Shown: positions 1-12,265 of the stretch, in pieces
How the letters are laid out: every line of letters starts with the position of its first letter
How positions within the stretch are numbered: position 1 is the first letter of the stretch
NCBI RefSeq assembly: GCF_016545825.1
Contig: NC_052612.1
Coordinates: 52,559,738-52,623,737 of the forward strand
DNA: 64,000 bases
Direction: 5' to 3'
Source: Eucalyptus grandis
Lineage: Eukaryota > Streptophyta > Magnoliopsida > Myrtales > Myrtaceae
Made by a program: the position numbers and the translations under genes
Notes under the pieces: generated by a model
Told to the model about the DNA's origin: nothing
The model's input: only the letters and a program-made list of their open reading frames with translations
The model's database searches: none

Positions 1-645
1 GTGCGTTCGCCTTTCTCGCTTCTGTCTCTGCTCCGATAAGGATCCGATCGTCTTCGTGTTCAATCGCTCCCTTCTCTCGGCGATGCTTCCAATGAATTGC
101 TAATCGCGCGTTGACCGTCTACGGCGCAGCTTCTCTCTCTCTTCAATTATTTCTCATTTGCGCGTGCATGCTCATTGGCAATTCAAATTTGACGAACGTT
201 CCTAGCGTTCTTTCCCAATTAAAGTTCAGCTGATAGCATCGCGATCCCTCACCATGAGTTACGACTTTATTCTACTGAGTTTGACATAGGATAGCACTGC
301 AATGTCGATCGCTAGATTGTTAGTCGTGAGAACAAATGTGATGACCGCTACGCAAATTACAGATACGGTTCGGATTCTAGATGTTCAAGTTAGGCCTCCT
401 CATCAATCTTCATCCTTGTGAATACTTGATAACGAGTGTGTGAAGCGGTTTCTCCGGCTGTTAATCTCGTCTTGTCTCTGGTTCGTCATGTCTCATGATG
501 ATCCGAAAAGGATTCGCAATTAGTCGAAACTATAGAGGAATAAGTTTCTGAAAGATACTCCGCATCTCCGTTTTACAAGTTATCTATTATTAATCTGGAA
601 TGCCCACGTGGGGGCCTCATTAGTCTGTGAAAATTAACTCTGCAG
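1..645 (+). other. Intronic or upstream part of the metacaspase gene
   Basis: No exon of the metacaspase N-terminal half (Cys-rich zinc-finger region, start of the caspase fold) can be read here. The first recognisable exon starts after the acceptor ending at 645 and is in phase 1, so at least one exon lies to the left of the window. I see no other gene in this stretch. Confidence 0.5.
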
Positions 646-2546
646 AAGATGAACGCGATCCTCAGAGGCGTCCAACCAAGAGGAACATAAGAATGGCGTT
701 GCAGTGGCTTGTCCAAGACTGTAGGCCTGGGGATTCTTTGGTATTCCATTATTCCGGTCATGGATCCCAGCAGAGGAACTACACCGGTGACGAGGTGGAT
801 GGGTTTGACGAAACGCTCTGCCCTTCAGATTTTAGGACCCAAGGAATGATCGTCGATGATGAGATCAATGCTACAATCGTCAGGCCTCTTCCTCATGGTG
901 TTAAGCTTCATGCCGTTATTGATTCTTGTCACAGCGGCACTATGTTAGATTTACCCTTTCTCTGTAGAATGGACAGGTTTGTTCATCATTCGCGTGGTTC
1001 TTCGCATTAAATTCCTAGATTTATCCATCCAGAGACGAACTTTGTTTGTTTTCATTTGTGAATGCAGAAGTGGTCAGTATATCTGGGAGGACCACAGACC
1101 TCGTTCAGGAGTATGGAAAGGGACAAGCGGGGGAGAAGTGATTTCTTTCAGCGGCTGTGATGATAATCAAACTTCTGCCGATACTTCGGTAAAGCTTTTG
1201 GCGTTTGGCACTTAAATGGATTTCTCGGAATCCTGGAAAATCCTTACTATTGCAAAAGTAAGTAAAAGGGAGCACAAACTTAATTAGCCCGATTCTCTCT
1301 GCCAACAGGCTCTGTCACAGGTTACATCGACAGGTGCTATGACTTATTCCTTCATCCAAGCCATTGAGCGTGGACATGCCGCCACTTATGGGAGCATGCT
1401 GATTGCGATGCGGTCTACCATTCGGAACACAGGCAACGATCTTGAGGGTGGACTTGTAACTTCTCTTCTCACGATGCTTTTGAACGGTGGCAACCTCAGC
1501 ACACGACTAAGACAGGTATGTTATACTACGGCAGCATCAGCTGTTTCTTTGTGGAAAAGTTGCTTCGGAGCCTCTGTAGAATGTGCCTGAGGTTTCTCTG
1601 TTTCATACTGAAACCAAACATCTTAGTGGAGAACAGGACTAAGATTACTTGTATAGCTTTGATTGTCTGATTTGAACTTCGCTTTCATGAGATGGTAGTT
1701 GGGATGTACTTTCAATATCTAAATCACTTTTATAAAAGTCATTTGAAAACATAAGGTGCGTCAGTGCATATCTATTAAAGAAGCAGCTGTGGACGAGCTT
1801 GTTTGATATGTACCCGGAAAAGATATATTTTATTTCGTTGATGCATCTTCAGTGACTATTATTGTTACGGAAAGATGAGGAAAATCATTAAAGCTGGTTT
1901 ACGTATGTCAAAATGGCTAGAGACGTTATATCGTATGCAGATGGAATGTTCAGTAATTCAGTAGAAACATGAGATTACATTATGGAGATGGAATAATTGA
2001 AAACCGTATGGGGATTTTCACTTAATTCTGGAAAGTGTAAGACGGTTAGATGGTCTTCCATGATAATTCACGTATCCTACTTGGTAAATTGGCTTCTTTG
2101 CCGAAAGACCTTTATTTGTAACTTGTAAAAAGTTCTGCTTGAATAACTTGTTCACAGTTGTGCGTATAATGGTGGTTGAAAAACCCATATAACCTTCCAC
2201 CAAAATGTTCCTACTTTGATCACTAAAGCATCCTCTTATGCTCGGAGCACAAACAAAGCAACGTTCAAGCCTGTTTTTAAACATAAAGGCTTCTCCATCA
2301 TTCTTGCTTCCACCATGCCCGAATCGACAAATCAAACTAGTGGACTTTGTTAAATTTCTGTCGACTTGGGTTAGAAAAATGCCCTAGTTCTTCTGCATGA
2401 ATCTCACATCTTGGAGGCTAGGCACTGCTGTGCCGTGGGATACTCGTTAATACAACCATTTCACCCTGTTAATATTACTTTTGCAGGAACCTCAATTAAC
2501 TGCGAACGAGCGATTTGATGTGTACGCGAAGCCCTTCTCTTTGTAG
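646..2546 (+). CDS. MC1: Type I metacaspase (AMC1/MC1-like), 3' part
   Basis: Cysteine protease of the caspase-like clan C14; type I metacaspases act in programmed cell death and proteostasis in the cytosol. Four exons are visible: 646-976, 1068-1188, 1309-1515 and 2487-2546, all with GT-AG borders and compatible phases. Exon 646-976 carries the catalytic His in HYSGHG and the catalytic Cys in DSCHSGT. The following exons give the GQYIWEDHRPRSG block, the STGAMTYSFIQAIE segment and the conserved C-terminal ending FDVYAKPFSL. The last exon codes for only 19 residues and lies almost 1 kb downstream of the previous one. The N-terminal LSD1-type zinc-finger region is outside the window, so the start is missing. 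No internal stop is seen. Family assignment is secure; orthology to Arabidopsis AMC1 is inferred from the C-terminal sequence. Confidence 0.93.
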
Positions 2547-3641
2547 CATGGTGGACAGAAGCTTCATCAAAAGTTGCGTCGGTTCCTATTCATCGTCGGT
2601 TTGATGGCATTACAGCTAACTTGGCTCCACGTAGACTGAAGTTTGTCTTGCAGCGTTCTGGATGGACGAGCAAGAGTATTATAGCTCGTACTTCGGGTCT
2701 GAATCTCAATGTCTTTTTCGTGTGTAGTGGGATGGTTGTTGTGGGATTGGAGTGATAGGAAACTGGAGATGCTCTGGGAGCGGGAGGATCTAATGCCGTC
2801 TCCTAAAAGTATCAGTAGAGGTGAAATTTTGGAAGTGCCAACTGTGCATATCAAGATCAGCATTCCAGCTATTTATTGGAAAATTCTTTAAAAAAAAAGT
2901 CAGACTTACTTTCGTATTCATATTAGCATTTCCTATATTTTTGAAAACTTTGACTTGCAAATATGGACATAAAATTGAAGAGACTTTTCAAAAGTTGCAA
3001 AACAATGAAAAATGATCTTCCCAAGTAAATCTTTTATCAAAGTATCAATGAGCTAAAGTAGCGATAGCCGCTGACAAAGGTCCTGGTAAGAAGGGGCGTT
3101 CCCTTTTTTCAAATGTCTCGAATCGTTAGATTAAAGTTACTATCAAATCATAATTTTTATTTATAACAATTTTTTAGGTTTTAGGATTCGATATTTATTT
3201 AACATGAAATGTCCAAAACTTACCAAAATTATCGGCATCCGATTCTTCTAACCTCTAATTGTTTTGTATATTCAACATGATACTTTTTTAAAAAATTTAA
3301 ATTTTGAAGGGGAAGTCATTGCAAGCAATTTAACCTGAGGCCTAGAAAAATTGGGAGAGAGAGAGAGAGAGAGAGAGAGGAAACATTGGGAGGCGCGAGA
3401 CGAGATGAGATGAGATGAAGGAGAGGAGAAACAGTCTTGTCGTGATGATGTGGCAGTTGCCCCAGCCAGTCAGCAGGCAGCCAGAGAGAGAGAGAGAGCC
3501 ACTACTATTCCTCTATATTTCTCTTTCATTTCTGGTCTGGGGGTCTTGCATTCTGAACCAATCCAGCTCAAGTCAAAGCCACACTCTCTCCGCCTCGTCT
3601 CCCTCCGCTTCATCCACAAAGAGCACAATTTTCGCAAAGCC
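2547..3641. other. Spacer between metacaspase and RAF2-like gene, with GA microsatellite
   Basis: The first 200-300 bases probably include the metacaspase 3' UTR. AT-rich sequence follows, then a (GA)n microsatellite at 3355-3379 and further GA runs at about 3484-3500, just upstream of the next start codon. GA/CT tracts near plant transcription starts are common core-promoter-like elements. The short ORFs on both strands show no protein-family signature. Confidence 0.5.
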
Positions 3642-4937
3642 ATGGCCACCCCCACCCCCACCGCCTACCTCTCCTTCTCTCCGCTTCGCCATCCTCTTTC
3701 TTCCCCCCGCCTTCTTCAGCTTCCTCGTCTCCCTAAGCTCCGACCCCCCACTCCGGGGCGGCTCGCCTTCAGGACGCGTGCCATGGGAAAGGACTTGCTG
3801 GGCGATTTCGGGGCGAGGGACCCTTTCCCGGCGGAGCTGGAGAGCAAGTTCGGAGACAAGGTGCTGGGTAACGTCGACACCGAGCACAGGATCTTGATCC
3901 CCGTCGCCTCCGCTCTCTCTCTCGCCGAGCAGGATTGTTCCCCTGTTTCCCATGTCCAGCAACCCATGTCCCTCGACGACGCTCAGAAGCTCCTCAAGAA
4001 GGTCGAATTCTTCCCCCCTTCTTCTCGAAGAATTCTCGTGATTTTCGTGTGAATTGTTTCTCCCTGAGCTACTGCTGCGACATGCTCTTGTCAAGTTCCG
4101 ATTTTTCGCAAATGGAAAGAACGTTTGGAAGAGCTGGAGTGTCTGTTGACACCGTGGGTTTCTTTCGTTAGGTTGTCGGGTGGAGACTGTTGGAAGAAGA
4201 AAGTGGGCTTAAACTGCAGTGCTTGTGGAAGCTGAGGGATTTCAAGTGTGGGGTCGAGCTGATTAACCGGATTTATAACGTGGTCGAACCCACTGCTCAC
4301 TTCCCAAGTTTGTACTTGGAGCCACCCAATCAAGTTAGAGCTGAATTGTGGACTTCTTCCGTTGGTATGACTGTTCTTGTTTCTATTATTTTTAGATAAG
4401 AAAATGTGATCATTGTGAATATACTCTGTTACAGACATGGTGTGAGTAACTGGAGAGCCGTGGTTCTGGCACTTTGCAAATTGGGACATACATAAAAATT
4501 AGAAAGTGATGGATGGGGCACTTTTTCAAGCTACTGTAACATTTCATAGGGGAGCTTGAGAAGTGTAGTCACTTAATAGGGAACTGTGGAGTTGTTTTTT
4601 TGCATACCATGAATACTAAACATGATGCTTCTAATTCTTACTGTGAAGATTGGATTGATACTTCTCCATATGAAATGCGCTAGGTTGTCATAGTTAATCC
4701 TCCTAGTCTCCATTCTTGTCGTTACTCCTGTTGTTTAATTCTTGTATGTTTTCCAATTGCATGGGTAAAGTTCTATGCTTGTCTTTGGAATAGAGTTGGT
4801 TTTGTTATATACCTCAATTAATAGGTTTTGCACTTGACTATGCAGGGGGCTTGAGCATGAATGATTTCATCATAGCTGCAAAAATTGACAGGATCAAAAC
4901 ATCAGATCTGGCACCTAAGAAGAGAGTATGGGCATAA
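3642..4937 (+). CDS. RAF2: Plastid RAF2 / pterin-dehydratase-like (DCoH fold) protein
   Basis: Three exons, 3642-4001, 4172-4364 and 4846-4937, join in frame to a 214-residue protein ending KKRVWA. Residues 1-47 (MATPTPTAYLSFSP..., rich in Ser, Pro and Arg) look like a chloroplast transit peptide. The mature part has the conserved LLGDFGARDPFPAELES segment, then the pterin-4a-carbinolamine dehydratase-like domain in exons 2-3 (WKLRDFKCGVELINRIYNVV, then NQVRAELWTSSVGGLSMNDF). Relatives (Arabidopsis At5g51110, also called SDIRIP1, and maize RAF2) are linked to Rubisco assembly or ABA signalling. Where active dehydratases have a His-His-Pro motif, this protein has AHFPS, so dehydratase activity is unlikely; that is inference. 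The start is chosen as the first ATG that gives a transit peptide; an upstream in-frame extension lacks one. The symbol follows the family. Confidence 0.9.
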
Positions 4938-5930
4938 GTCGAGATTTTTTTGTGTTGTAGGAGAAGCGAAATGCTCAAGATAAAAGTTTTGCGCCATCCA
5001 GTTGATGAGGGACAGTTCTCCATTGTAAATTGATTCATAGACTGCTGGTCCATTCAATGCTTAATCAGCAGATAGACATTGTCATTCACGACTATCATTC
5101 TTAGATTGGTAGAAACATTGACAAACTTATTTTCCTTTTGAATGTCTATTCTTAACAGTGTTTATTTTTCCTTCTTTCCCTCGAATCCTTTTGATATTTT
5201 GTCCTTATTATTGGGCAATCCTGTTTCTGTCTGGTGAATGCTCGAGACAGTAGTCCTGGACCAAAGGAAGTTGTCTGTCCATGTACCTATCCAGGTTGTA
5301 AGAAGTTTGTCCTTCAAATGCAGTATGGACATGAACACAGATGCTGCTAGTATTGCACTCTGCTCATGCACTACCGCAGGAAATCTTATTCCTGTGTTAG
5401 TACAGGTTTCAAGTACGGTTACAGTGGATGGAGAACTACTGTGGTTGTTTTTGTTGGATATGCTTAAGTAAGGTCTCATTCTCAGATGGTTTTTGTTGGA
5501 TATGCTTAAGTAAGCTCTCATTCTCAGATTCAGTCCGACCTTTTGGAAAAGTTCCATGGTAATGCAAAATTGCTTGTGTAAGCAACAAGCCTGATCGTGC
5601 TGTTGAATTCGACATATATAAAAAAGGAGTCGGACAAAAATCAACATTAAGTATGGGTACTTTATCGACTTAGGTTTTATATCAGTTCAACGGGAGGCAA
5701 TATCTATGAGGTAGAAGACCCCATTTGCAAGGTTTGGATGGCAAAATACATTTGCAGGTCACGAGTCATCGTTGGGACAGCAAATTACTTTATACACCAA
5801 AACGCTCTGTGCCCTAGCGTTTAGCCCAAAAAGTTAAAAGACCTGGCTCGATATAAATTAATAATGCCATATCCCGTAGGCTTCGAACTTGGGAAGACAT
5901 TATCCCTGTTTGTTACGCTGTCCTTCGACA
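4938..5930. other. Spacer upstream of FSD2
   Basis: Contains the probable 3' UTR of the RAF2-like gene and the promoter side of FSD2. I see no conserved coding sequence. The only structure noticed is the 42-bp tandem duplication described separately. Confidence 0.45.
5447..5530. repeat. 42-bp direct tandem duplication (two copies)
   Basis: The block beginning gtttttgttggatatgc is followed 42 bases later by a near-identical copy; the visible difference is aaggtctc versus aagctctc. It is non-coding and lies about 400 bp upstream of the FSD2 start. Confidence 0.8.
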
Positions 5931-8812
5931 ATGGCCGCAGCTGCTACTATTTCACCGCCATGCGCCCTCCTTTCTTACCAAGGTGGCTTTTTGTAACGCG
6001 CCCAACTTTCTCTAGCGGACCACCGCTGCCCTAGTGCTTCGAGTTCAGTCAGTTTTTGCTTCGTTTGGTGTGACGGGACTGATGATGGTTGAATTGTAGG
6101 ACTTCGTGGAGCTCTGGTTTCAACCCGTACCTTCCAATCCGCAAAGAACCAGGTCTGCTTCTGCTTGCTTCCCATGTATCCACTTTCGACTTTGACAAAA
6201 GGCTGATATGCGAACCAACAAATTACTCGCTTAAAGATGAAACAGAGCACATACGAAACTCCATAGGCGAAGGAAATGAGTGATCTTTTGTTCGTCTTCT
6301 TATTTGGTCTTCCGAACACGCTGGGGGTTCATTCAGTGCAATCTTTATTCCGCCCGTGCCCACGAATAGAATTTTGCGTGGGAAAACAAGATGGGCAAAA
6401 TAAACTCGCACTCATTATGTTCGACAAAATGCTTTTGTGGTGACAGCTCTCTACGCACTCAGGTGCTATCTGAGCTCGTGCCCAACAGTTATTATCTTGA
6501 GGGATATCTGGTTTTCTTTGCTTATCCTCTATATTTCAACTGGAGTTATACCCTGGCTGAAAAAAAGGAGAAAAAAGAAGCTGGAGTCATTGCAGGCTTT
6601 ACCACAATAACCATGTTTTGTGGTGCAGAGACAATGTGGAAGGGCTGTTGCTGCTCCAATTTCTGCTAAGTTTGACCTAAAGCCTCCACCTTATCCACTG
6701 GTATGGTTTGAACCATGTCTCTCTTTTGATCTTATTTAGTTCCCATGGCTTCCATAAACTAGTAGTACTTCCTGCCTTTTGCCTTGTGTTGTTTTGTTAA
6801 TGGGATGGTTTGCTGATTTAATGGAATCTGTATATGTTTTGTCAGGCGGTCCTTTATAATTAAGCTTTTAAAGGTGGCACAATCTGCTATATCAATGTGT
6901 GTTCTGATGATGGTGACGGCATTTGTAGTGGCTAAATATACTTTCAAACTCTGTTTATAACTGAGCTTGACTTAGATCCTTGCAGTGCTGCCCATTTGTG
7001 TTCGTCAATGTTAAGGCTTAAGATGTCAATATCTCTGCCTCAGGATGCTCTGGAGCCACACATGAGCCGGGACACAATATCATATCATTGGGGAAAGCAC
7101 CATAGGGGATATGTTGAAAATCTCAACATGCAAATAGTTGGGACTGACCTAGATGGGATGTCATTGGAGGACATTATCATTCTTTCATACAACAAGGGCG
7201 ACATTCTTCCTTCTTTCAATAATGCCGCACAGGTAGTAGATTTTAAGTGGTCCTTAAAGTATTTCCCTTTGTGACCTGTCATCAAATTAATTGGCTCGTG
7301 TATAGTTACTTTTTCCACATGCTTGTGTCCTCATATGAGTCCATAGTACTTATACTAGGAGTAGATAATTATCTCTCAATCTCGTGAGGGGCTAAAGCCG
7401 GGACACATTGGGATTTCATTCTTTAAAGCTGGATTGGTACTTCAATATTCTGGAAAGAGAATGCAGCCATCGAAATTGCTCAACTCTAAGATAGGATCTT
7501 CCTGTTGCCTAATGGTAAATAAATCCCTTACTGTCATATACAGGACAGCTAGCTTGCCCATTTAGGTATTCAGTATACTAGAACTTTCATATTCACTGTA
7601 TGGAATAAAGCTCAAGAATGAATTGACATTACCAGAAGAGTTCTCCTCCTCCTCCTCCTCCTCCCTCCCCCCCCACACCCCCCCCACCCCAACAGTGGCA
7701 TTCCACTCGCCCATGTACCAGTCACACCTTTCCTCTTTAAGGACTTCAACTTGATTATTTGCTTACATAATCTACAGATATGGAATCATGACTTCTTTTG
7801 GGAATCAATGGTGCCAAATGGTGGAGGAAAGCCATCTGGTGACCTCCTAGAACTGATTGAGAGAGATTTTGGTTCTTTTGAGAAGTTTAGTGCAAAATTC
7901 AGGTCAGCTGCATCTACACAATTTGGCTCTGGTTGGGTGTGGCTTGCATGTGAGTGGAATTTTTCTTGTACCTGCCTTAGCTGATGTGCTTCTGTAACTT
8001 TCACCTCCAGATTCCCATTTATCTAGAAATCATTTTGGGCTTTGGTTAATGTGTAGACAAAGCAAATAGGCTCAACGTCGGTAATGCTATTAATCCACGC
8101 CCGTCCGATGAGGACAAGAAGCTTGTGGTGGTGAAGAGTCCCAATGCTGTGAATCCTCTCGTCTGGGATTATTTGGTAAGCACAATCCATAGAATTGCGG
8201 TCTGTCATTGTTCATTGCACATTCACAGATTCATATAATTCAGATGTCATGTGTCTATAGATTTATTCTTTACTTACTGTAATTTGTGATGTTTAGTATC
8301 ACTGCTCTACTTACGCACTTGTTCATTTCTGTTCTGGCAGCCTCTTCTCACTATTGATCTCTGGGAGGTAATCATGTTTGATCTTATTTACTTCCTTCAT
8401 TAGAAGTAATTTATAGATTTCTATCCGAGCTGTGAGAGCAGCTTTCTAATCGAATACTAATCCTGGTATGAAATTCTCTCAACAGCATGCCTACGACCTT
8501 GATTATCAGGTATCATAAATTTGCATTTTGCTAATATCTTACTTGTGCTGATCTTGTAATGCGTCACTAGAGCCTAAGCGCGTCAGTTTCATCTTTTCAC
8601 AGAGTCATCGAGCTGATTATGTATCTATGTTCATGGAAAAGCTAGTGTCATGGGAAACAGTGAGTGCCAGACTAGAGATGGCGAAGGCTCAAGTTGCTGA
8701 AAGAGAGCGGGAGGAGGAGAAGAGGAAATATGAGGAAGACAATGAAAGCTCCAGCAATGAAGCTGTTGAGATGTATCTGGATAGTGGGACCGAGGATTCA
8801 GAAGCGGAATGA
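5931..8812 (+). CDS. FSD2: Chloroplast iron superoxide dismutase FSD2
   Basis: Converts superoxide to oxygen and hydrogen peroxide in plastids; FSD2 and FSD3 are reported to protect chloroplast nucleoids. Nine exons join in frame to 305 residues: 5931-5982, 6100-6152, 6629-6700, 7044-7232, 7778-7949, 8057-8175, 8341-8367, 8486-8509 and 8603-8812. The first two exons encode a transit-peptide-like [17 protein letters not shown]... segment, and DLKPPPYPL starts the enzyme. Metal ligands are all present: His in YHWGKHH, His in WNHDFFW, and Asp and His in TIDLWEHAY. The Gln in FNNAAQIWNH is typical of iron rather than manganese enzymes. The C-terminus is a charged, acidic tail ending [14 protein letters not shown], as in Arabidopsis FSD2, which I recall as also being 305 residues. 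Position AYDLDYQSHRADY departs from the usual AYYLDYxNRRxxY. The first ATG gives the transit peptide. Confidence 0.95.
7642..7692. repeat. TCC microsatellite grading into a C-rich tract
   Basis: About eight TCC units run into long C homopolymers with a few A interruptions, inside FSD2 intron 4. This may help form a pyrimidine tract but lies about 85 bases from the acceptor. Confidence 0.85.
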
Positions 8813-9826
8813 CCCCATGTGATCTCTTGGCTGCAGTTGTATCATTATGGTCATCAATCGCTTGCACATTGGAACAAAACAGATCAGAGACTGAGCAAAG
8901 CAGAGGGCTACATTTATCACAATAAATGGATCGTTCCGCCCAGCTTGAAACCTCGCAACAGAGGCGCAGAGAGGATGCGCTTGCAAAGGCACTCGTGAAC
9001 ATTGCGGTGTGTAACAGTTTCGTTCTCTTGAGATTCGAAGATGAAAAATGCCCAACAGCGCTTGACTTTGAATGGGTTCCCATGGGAGTTGTGACAAGCC
9101 CAGGCTTAACTGTATGACCGTTCATCTCACCTGTTCCGATTATTATATGGGTTAATAACTGTTGCACTCAGCCATTTGTCCAAGACGTTGCTATTAGGAA
9201 AAAACCACGTTTTAAGCAAGCAAATGACAGAAAATAGGACTAAGAACTAAACAGTTCGCACTACTCGCATTTCTTTTCAAGGGACGTTGAAACATGAAAT
9301 CAGAACTTCAGTAAAAATGACTGAAACTAATTGAAGGATACAATGACTAAATTCCATCCAAATCCAAGTGATGAACTTCCTGCATTACTAATTACAAAAC
9401 AAGAGGAAAATCTTACCCAATAGGGGACATGATCATAATCAATGTCGGGAAATTTTTCCCTGGACTAGATTCACTGGATTGGGTGATCCACAACTATTGA
9501 TTTTGTGGGTTTCACAAGATCGACGGTCATCTAGCACTGAGTTTGGGAAGGTATTTCCCATCCGTGGCTTTTCACGAGGATGCCTACTGAAATGACATAT
9601 ACACATGCATTGTGTATCAGAAGATGGTGTCAGAGTATCAAGTCCAAAACCTGCAGTGGATTTGCAACAATATTTAGGCACACGTCTCATCCTCCTCAAA
9701 GTCAAAAGTAAGAGTTCCATCCGCCAATTACAACCAAAAGAAAAGGCCGTCTGCTAAGTAGTACAAAGTATGGTCTTGCCATTGAAATGTCAAGAAATAT
9801 CATCGTGCAAGGATCTATGATCTATT
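8813..9826. other. Convergent 3' region between FSD2 and TOC34
   Basis: Two genes end facing each other, so this stretch holds both 3' UTRs. ORFs of 60-180 codons occur on both strands but have no recognisable domains and overlap the opposite UTR. I see nothing else. Confidence 0.5.
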
Positions 9827-12265
9827 TTAGAACTTCCGAGAGGCTCCTCCTACATCCCTCAACTCCCATGATGGTTTAGCCTCTTTTGCAATATCACTCT
9901 TGATTGCTGCTTGAATTGGCTTGATGATGAATAAATACTGTCAACACCCCAGGAAAAAACAACTTAGACATTCAGATAGTTGTCAGGAATTAAATACACA
10001 AGCAAGATGAAAATTGAGCATTGCATCCAAAATCCAGACAGATGCACCAGCAAGAAAAGAAAACAAATCAATAATGCACTTGCAAGACCTACTTGGAACG
10101 CAAAAATCAAAGGGATAAACTCTTTCCATCTTCTATTGGGATTCGGCCCTTCAATCAATTTCTTGTCCACCAATATACCCTTGCTTCCATTTAAGGCAAC
10201 GTCTGTGATTGTTTTCACGAGGTTAGGAATCCAAGCAGTTCCATCTGGAAGTATCTGTAGCAATATACAGGACAGTGGTATGAACTCAAAAGAACAGAAT
10301 AAACCCAAATGCACCAGACAAACCAAATAACAGGATAGAAGAATTCCAGGAGGCAATTACTACCTTTTCATCATTCTCATTTTTGTTGCATCTCCCACTG
10401 TTCTCAACCAAAACAACAGGAATGGAAGACCCCTACACGAAAACAAGGAAAGTGCAAAATGAAAAATACAAAATCTCCCACCAACCAATCGATAATTCAA
10501 TAACATGTGAATTCTGGCAAAATTACCATTTCCACAACTAATCCATCTACCTGTGCTGCCTACATATATAATATTTGACCAAACTTTGCATCGCAATATT
10601 AATTAAACATCAGCACTGCATAAGCTACACATTCATGCACACATTTGGAGATCGGCTCCTAAACAAATTGAAAGAAATCAACTGTTAAATTCATTTCTAG
10701 TGGAGATGAGCCTGGAGTCAGGGTCTGTATTCATCACTTCTACTGCCAAAATAACTGGTGCCTAACAATAGTGACCAGAAAACCTACATAGAAGGTTATA
10801 TAATTAGGAAGTACCCCAGATCATAGCAGGAGCCTCATCAAGAATGCACTAAGGTAAGCCCGACACATCACAATTGAGTTGACTAGAGGTGGAAGCAACT
10901 TTTACTATCCCACAGCAGTCACTCATGGTCCATAAAGTTCTATGTCCCCACAAGCCAAGATAAATAAGAACCGGATTTAAAACTTTCACATGTAAGAGAA
11001 TCCTTATCCTAGAACCAATGGTTATAAGTCCATCAATCTCAGTTCTCCTCCGTTAAGAATCATGAATCATCAAACCCGATGAACACTCCATCACCATCAT
11101 ACATGCGAGCCGTACAACAACCCAGTAAAAAAATGATCAGAGTAAAAAGATTCAGTAAAACAGTGAATACAGGGTACAAATTACAGAGTAAAACTAAGAC
11201 GTGACTACAAAAACCAATAGAAGGACCAACAAAGATGATAAAATAGAAAGCAAAAGTACCCATGACTCTTGCTTCTTAATCCGGGCGCCCAACTTAACAA
11301 TCTTCATAAGAGCCTCTGATCTTTTAGAGAAGAATAAATCATATTCCAAACCATCTGGTGGAGAGAGTTGGGCATGCGTAAGAACAATCAGTGCTTTGCG
11401 CCAAATTTCTTTACCAAAGCTATCAGTGATAGCTTTAATGACCTGCTTGTCCAAGTTGTCCACCCTGTAAGAATCCAAACGGTCCACATAGAGGAGGACA
11501 TCTATCGTTCTGTCCAAAAGGAAGCTGCTCGACATACCGGACCAGCAAAAAATCACCATGGTGAATATGAAATTATTCGAACTGCATAGAGGTTTGCGAG
11601 ACAAGGCAAGGCGCAACCCACCGTTTTATGATTTCAAGGGTTTGATCGTTGACGTATCCTCCTTCAATGAGCCCAGGAGTGTCGATGATGTTCAATGTAA
11701 ACCCAGCCCTCGAGCGTGAAATCATTATGGGTCTTGGCCCCTCCGACTAGCGCACAAAAGCAAACCCAAACTGGTCACGAGATTCGAGTATTTTGTATGG
11801 AGCAGCAGCGAAATGGTCAGAACGCAGGGGAACTACCTGGAAAGCACTAACGGCGACGACTCTTTCGCCAACTACGGAATTAACGGTGGACGACTTTCCA
11901 ACCCCTCCTTTCCCCATGACAAGAATCGTCAAGGACCTCACGTTCTGCAACAGGGTAATACATGAGAGCAGACAAGCCAACTCCGAGTCAGAGAACTAGG
12001 AAAAATAAGAACTTGCGCATTGGGCGTGACCCAGGCAACTCGGAAAAGGGGGGGAAGAACAACAAAGGATCCAGAAACGAAAACTCCGATGGCCGGATAT
12101 TCGAGCTCAGCACACAACGAAGGGAAAATCACACGACAATAGAAACGCCGCAAGAAGATGACGGACCTCTTGCTTGAGTTTGCTGAGCAAGTCGAGCAAT
12201 TTGGCCTGGGTGGCGACCGGGAATTGCTGGATCCCGACCCATTCGCGGATCAATTGAGCGGCCAT
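9827..12265 (-). CDS. TOC34: TOC34/TOC33 chloroplast protein-import GTPase
   Basis: GTP-binding preprotein receptor of the TOC complex, tail-anchored in the outer chloroplast envelope. Seven exons on the minus strand join in frame to 312 residues: 12265-12167, 11944-11837, 11746-11622, 11524-11260, 10432-10364, 10254-10093 and 9937-9827. Start MAAQLIREWVGIQQFP is the standard TOC34 N-terminus. The AIG1-type GTPase domain shows G1 GKGGVGKSS, G3 DTPGLIEGGYVND, the dimer-interface DVLLYVDRLDSYRVD segment with its Arg, and LTHAQLSPPDGL. The hydrophobic stretch FIPLIFAFQYLFIIKP near the C-terminus is the membrane anchor, followed by a short tail ending GGASRKF. No frameshift or stop interrupts it. 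Assignment to TOC34 rather than TOC33 cannot be made in species with a single copy. Confidence 0.96.

Noticed and set aside
2567..3015. ORFs downstream of the metacaspase
   Set aside because: No recognisable domain; they lie in the likely 3' UTR and AT-rich spacer.
5162..5647. 161-codon minus-strand ORF
   Set aside because: Much of it is produced by the 42-bp tandem duplication and AT-rich sequence; no family match by eye.
9439..9720. Minus-strand ORF beyond the TOC34 stop
   Set aside because: It lies in the TOC34 3' UTR region and has no known motif.
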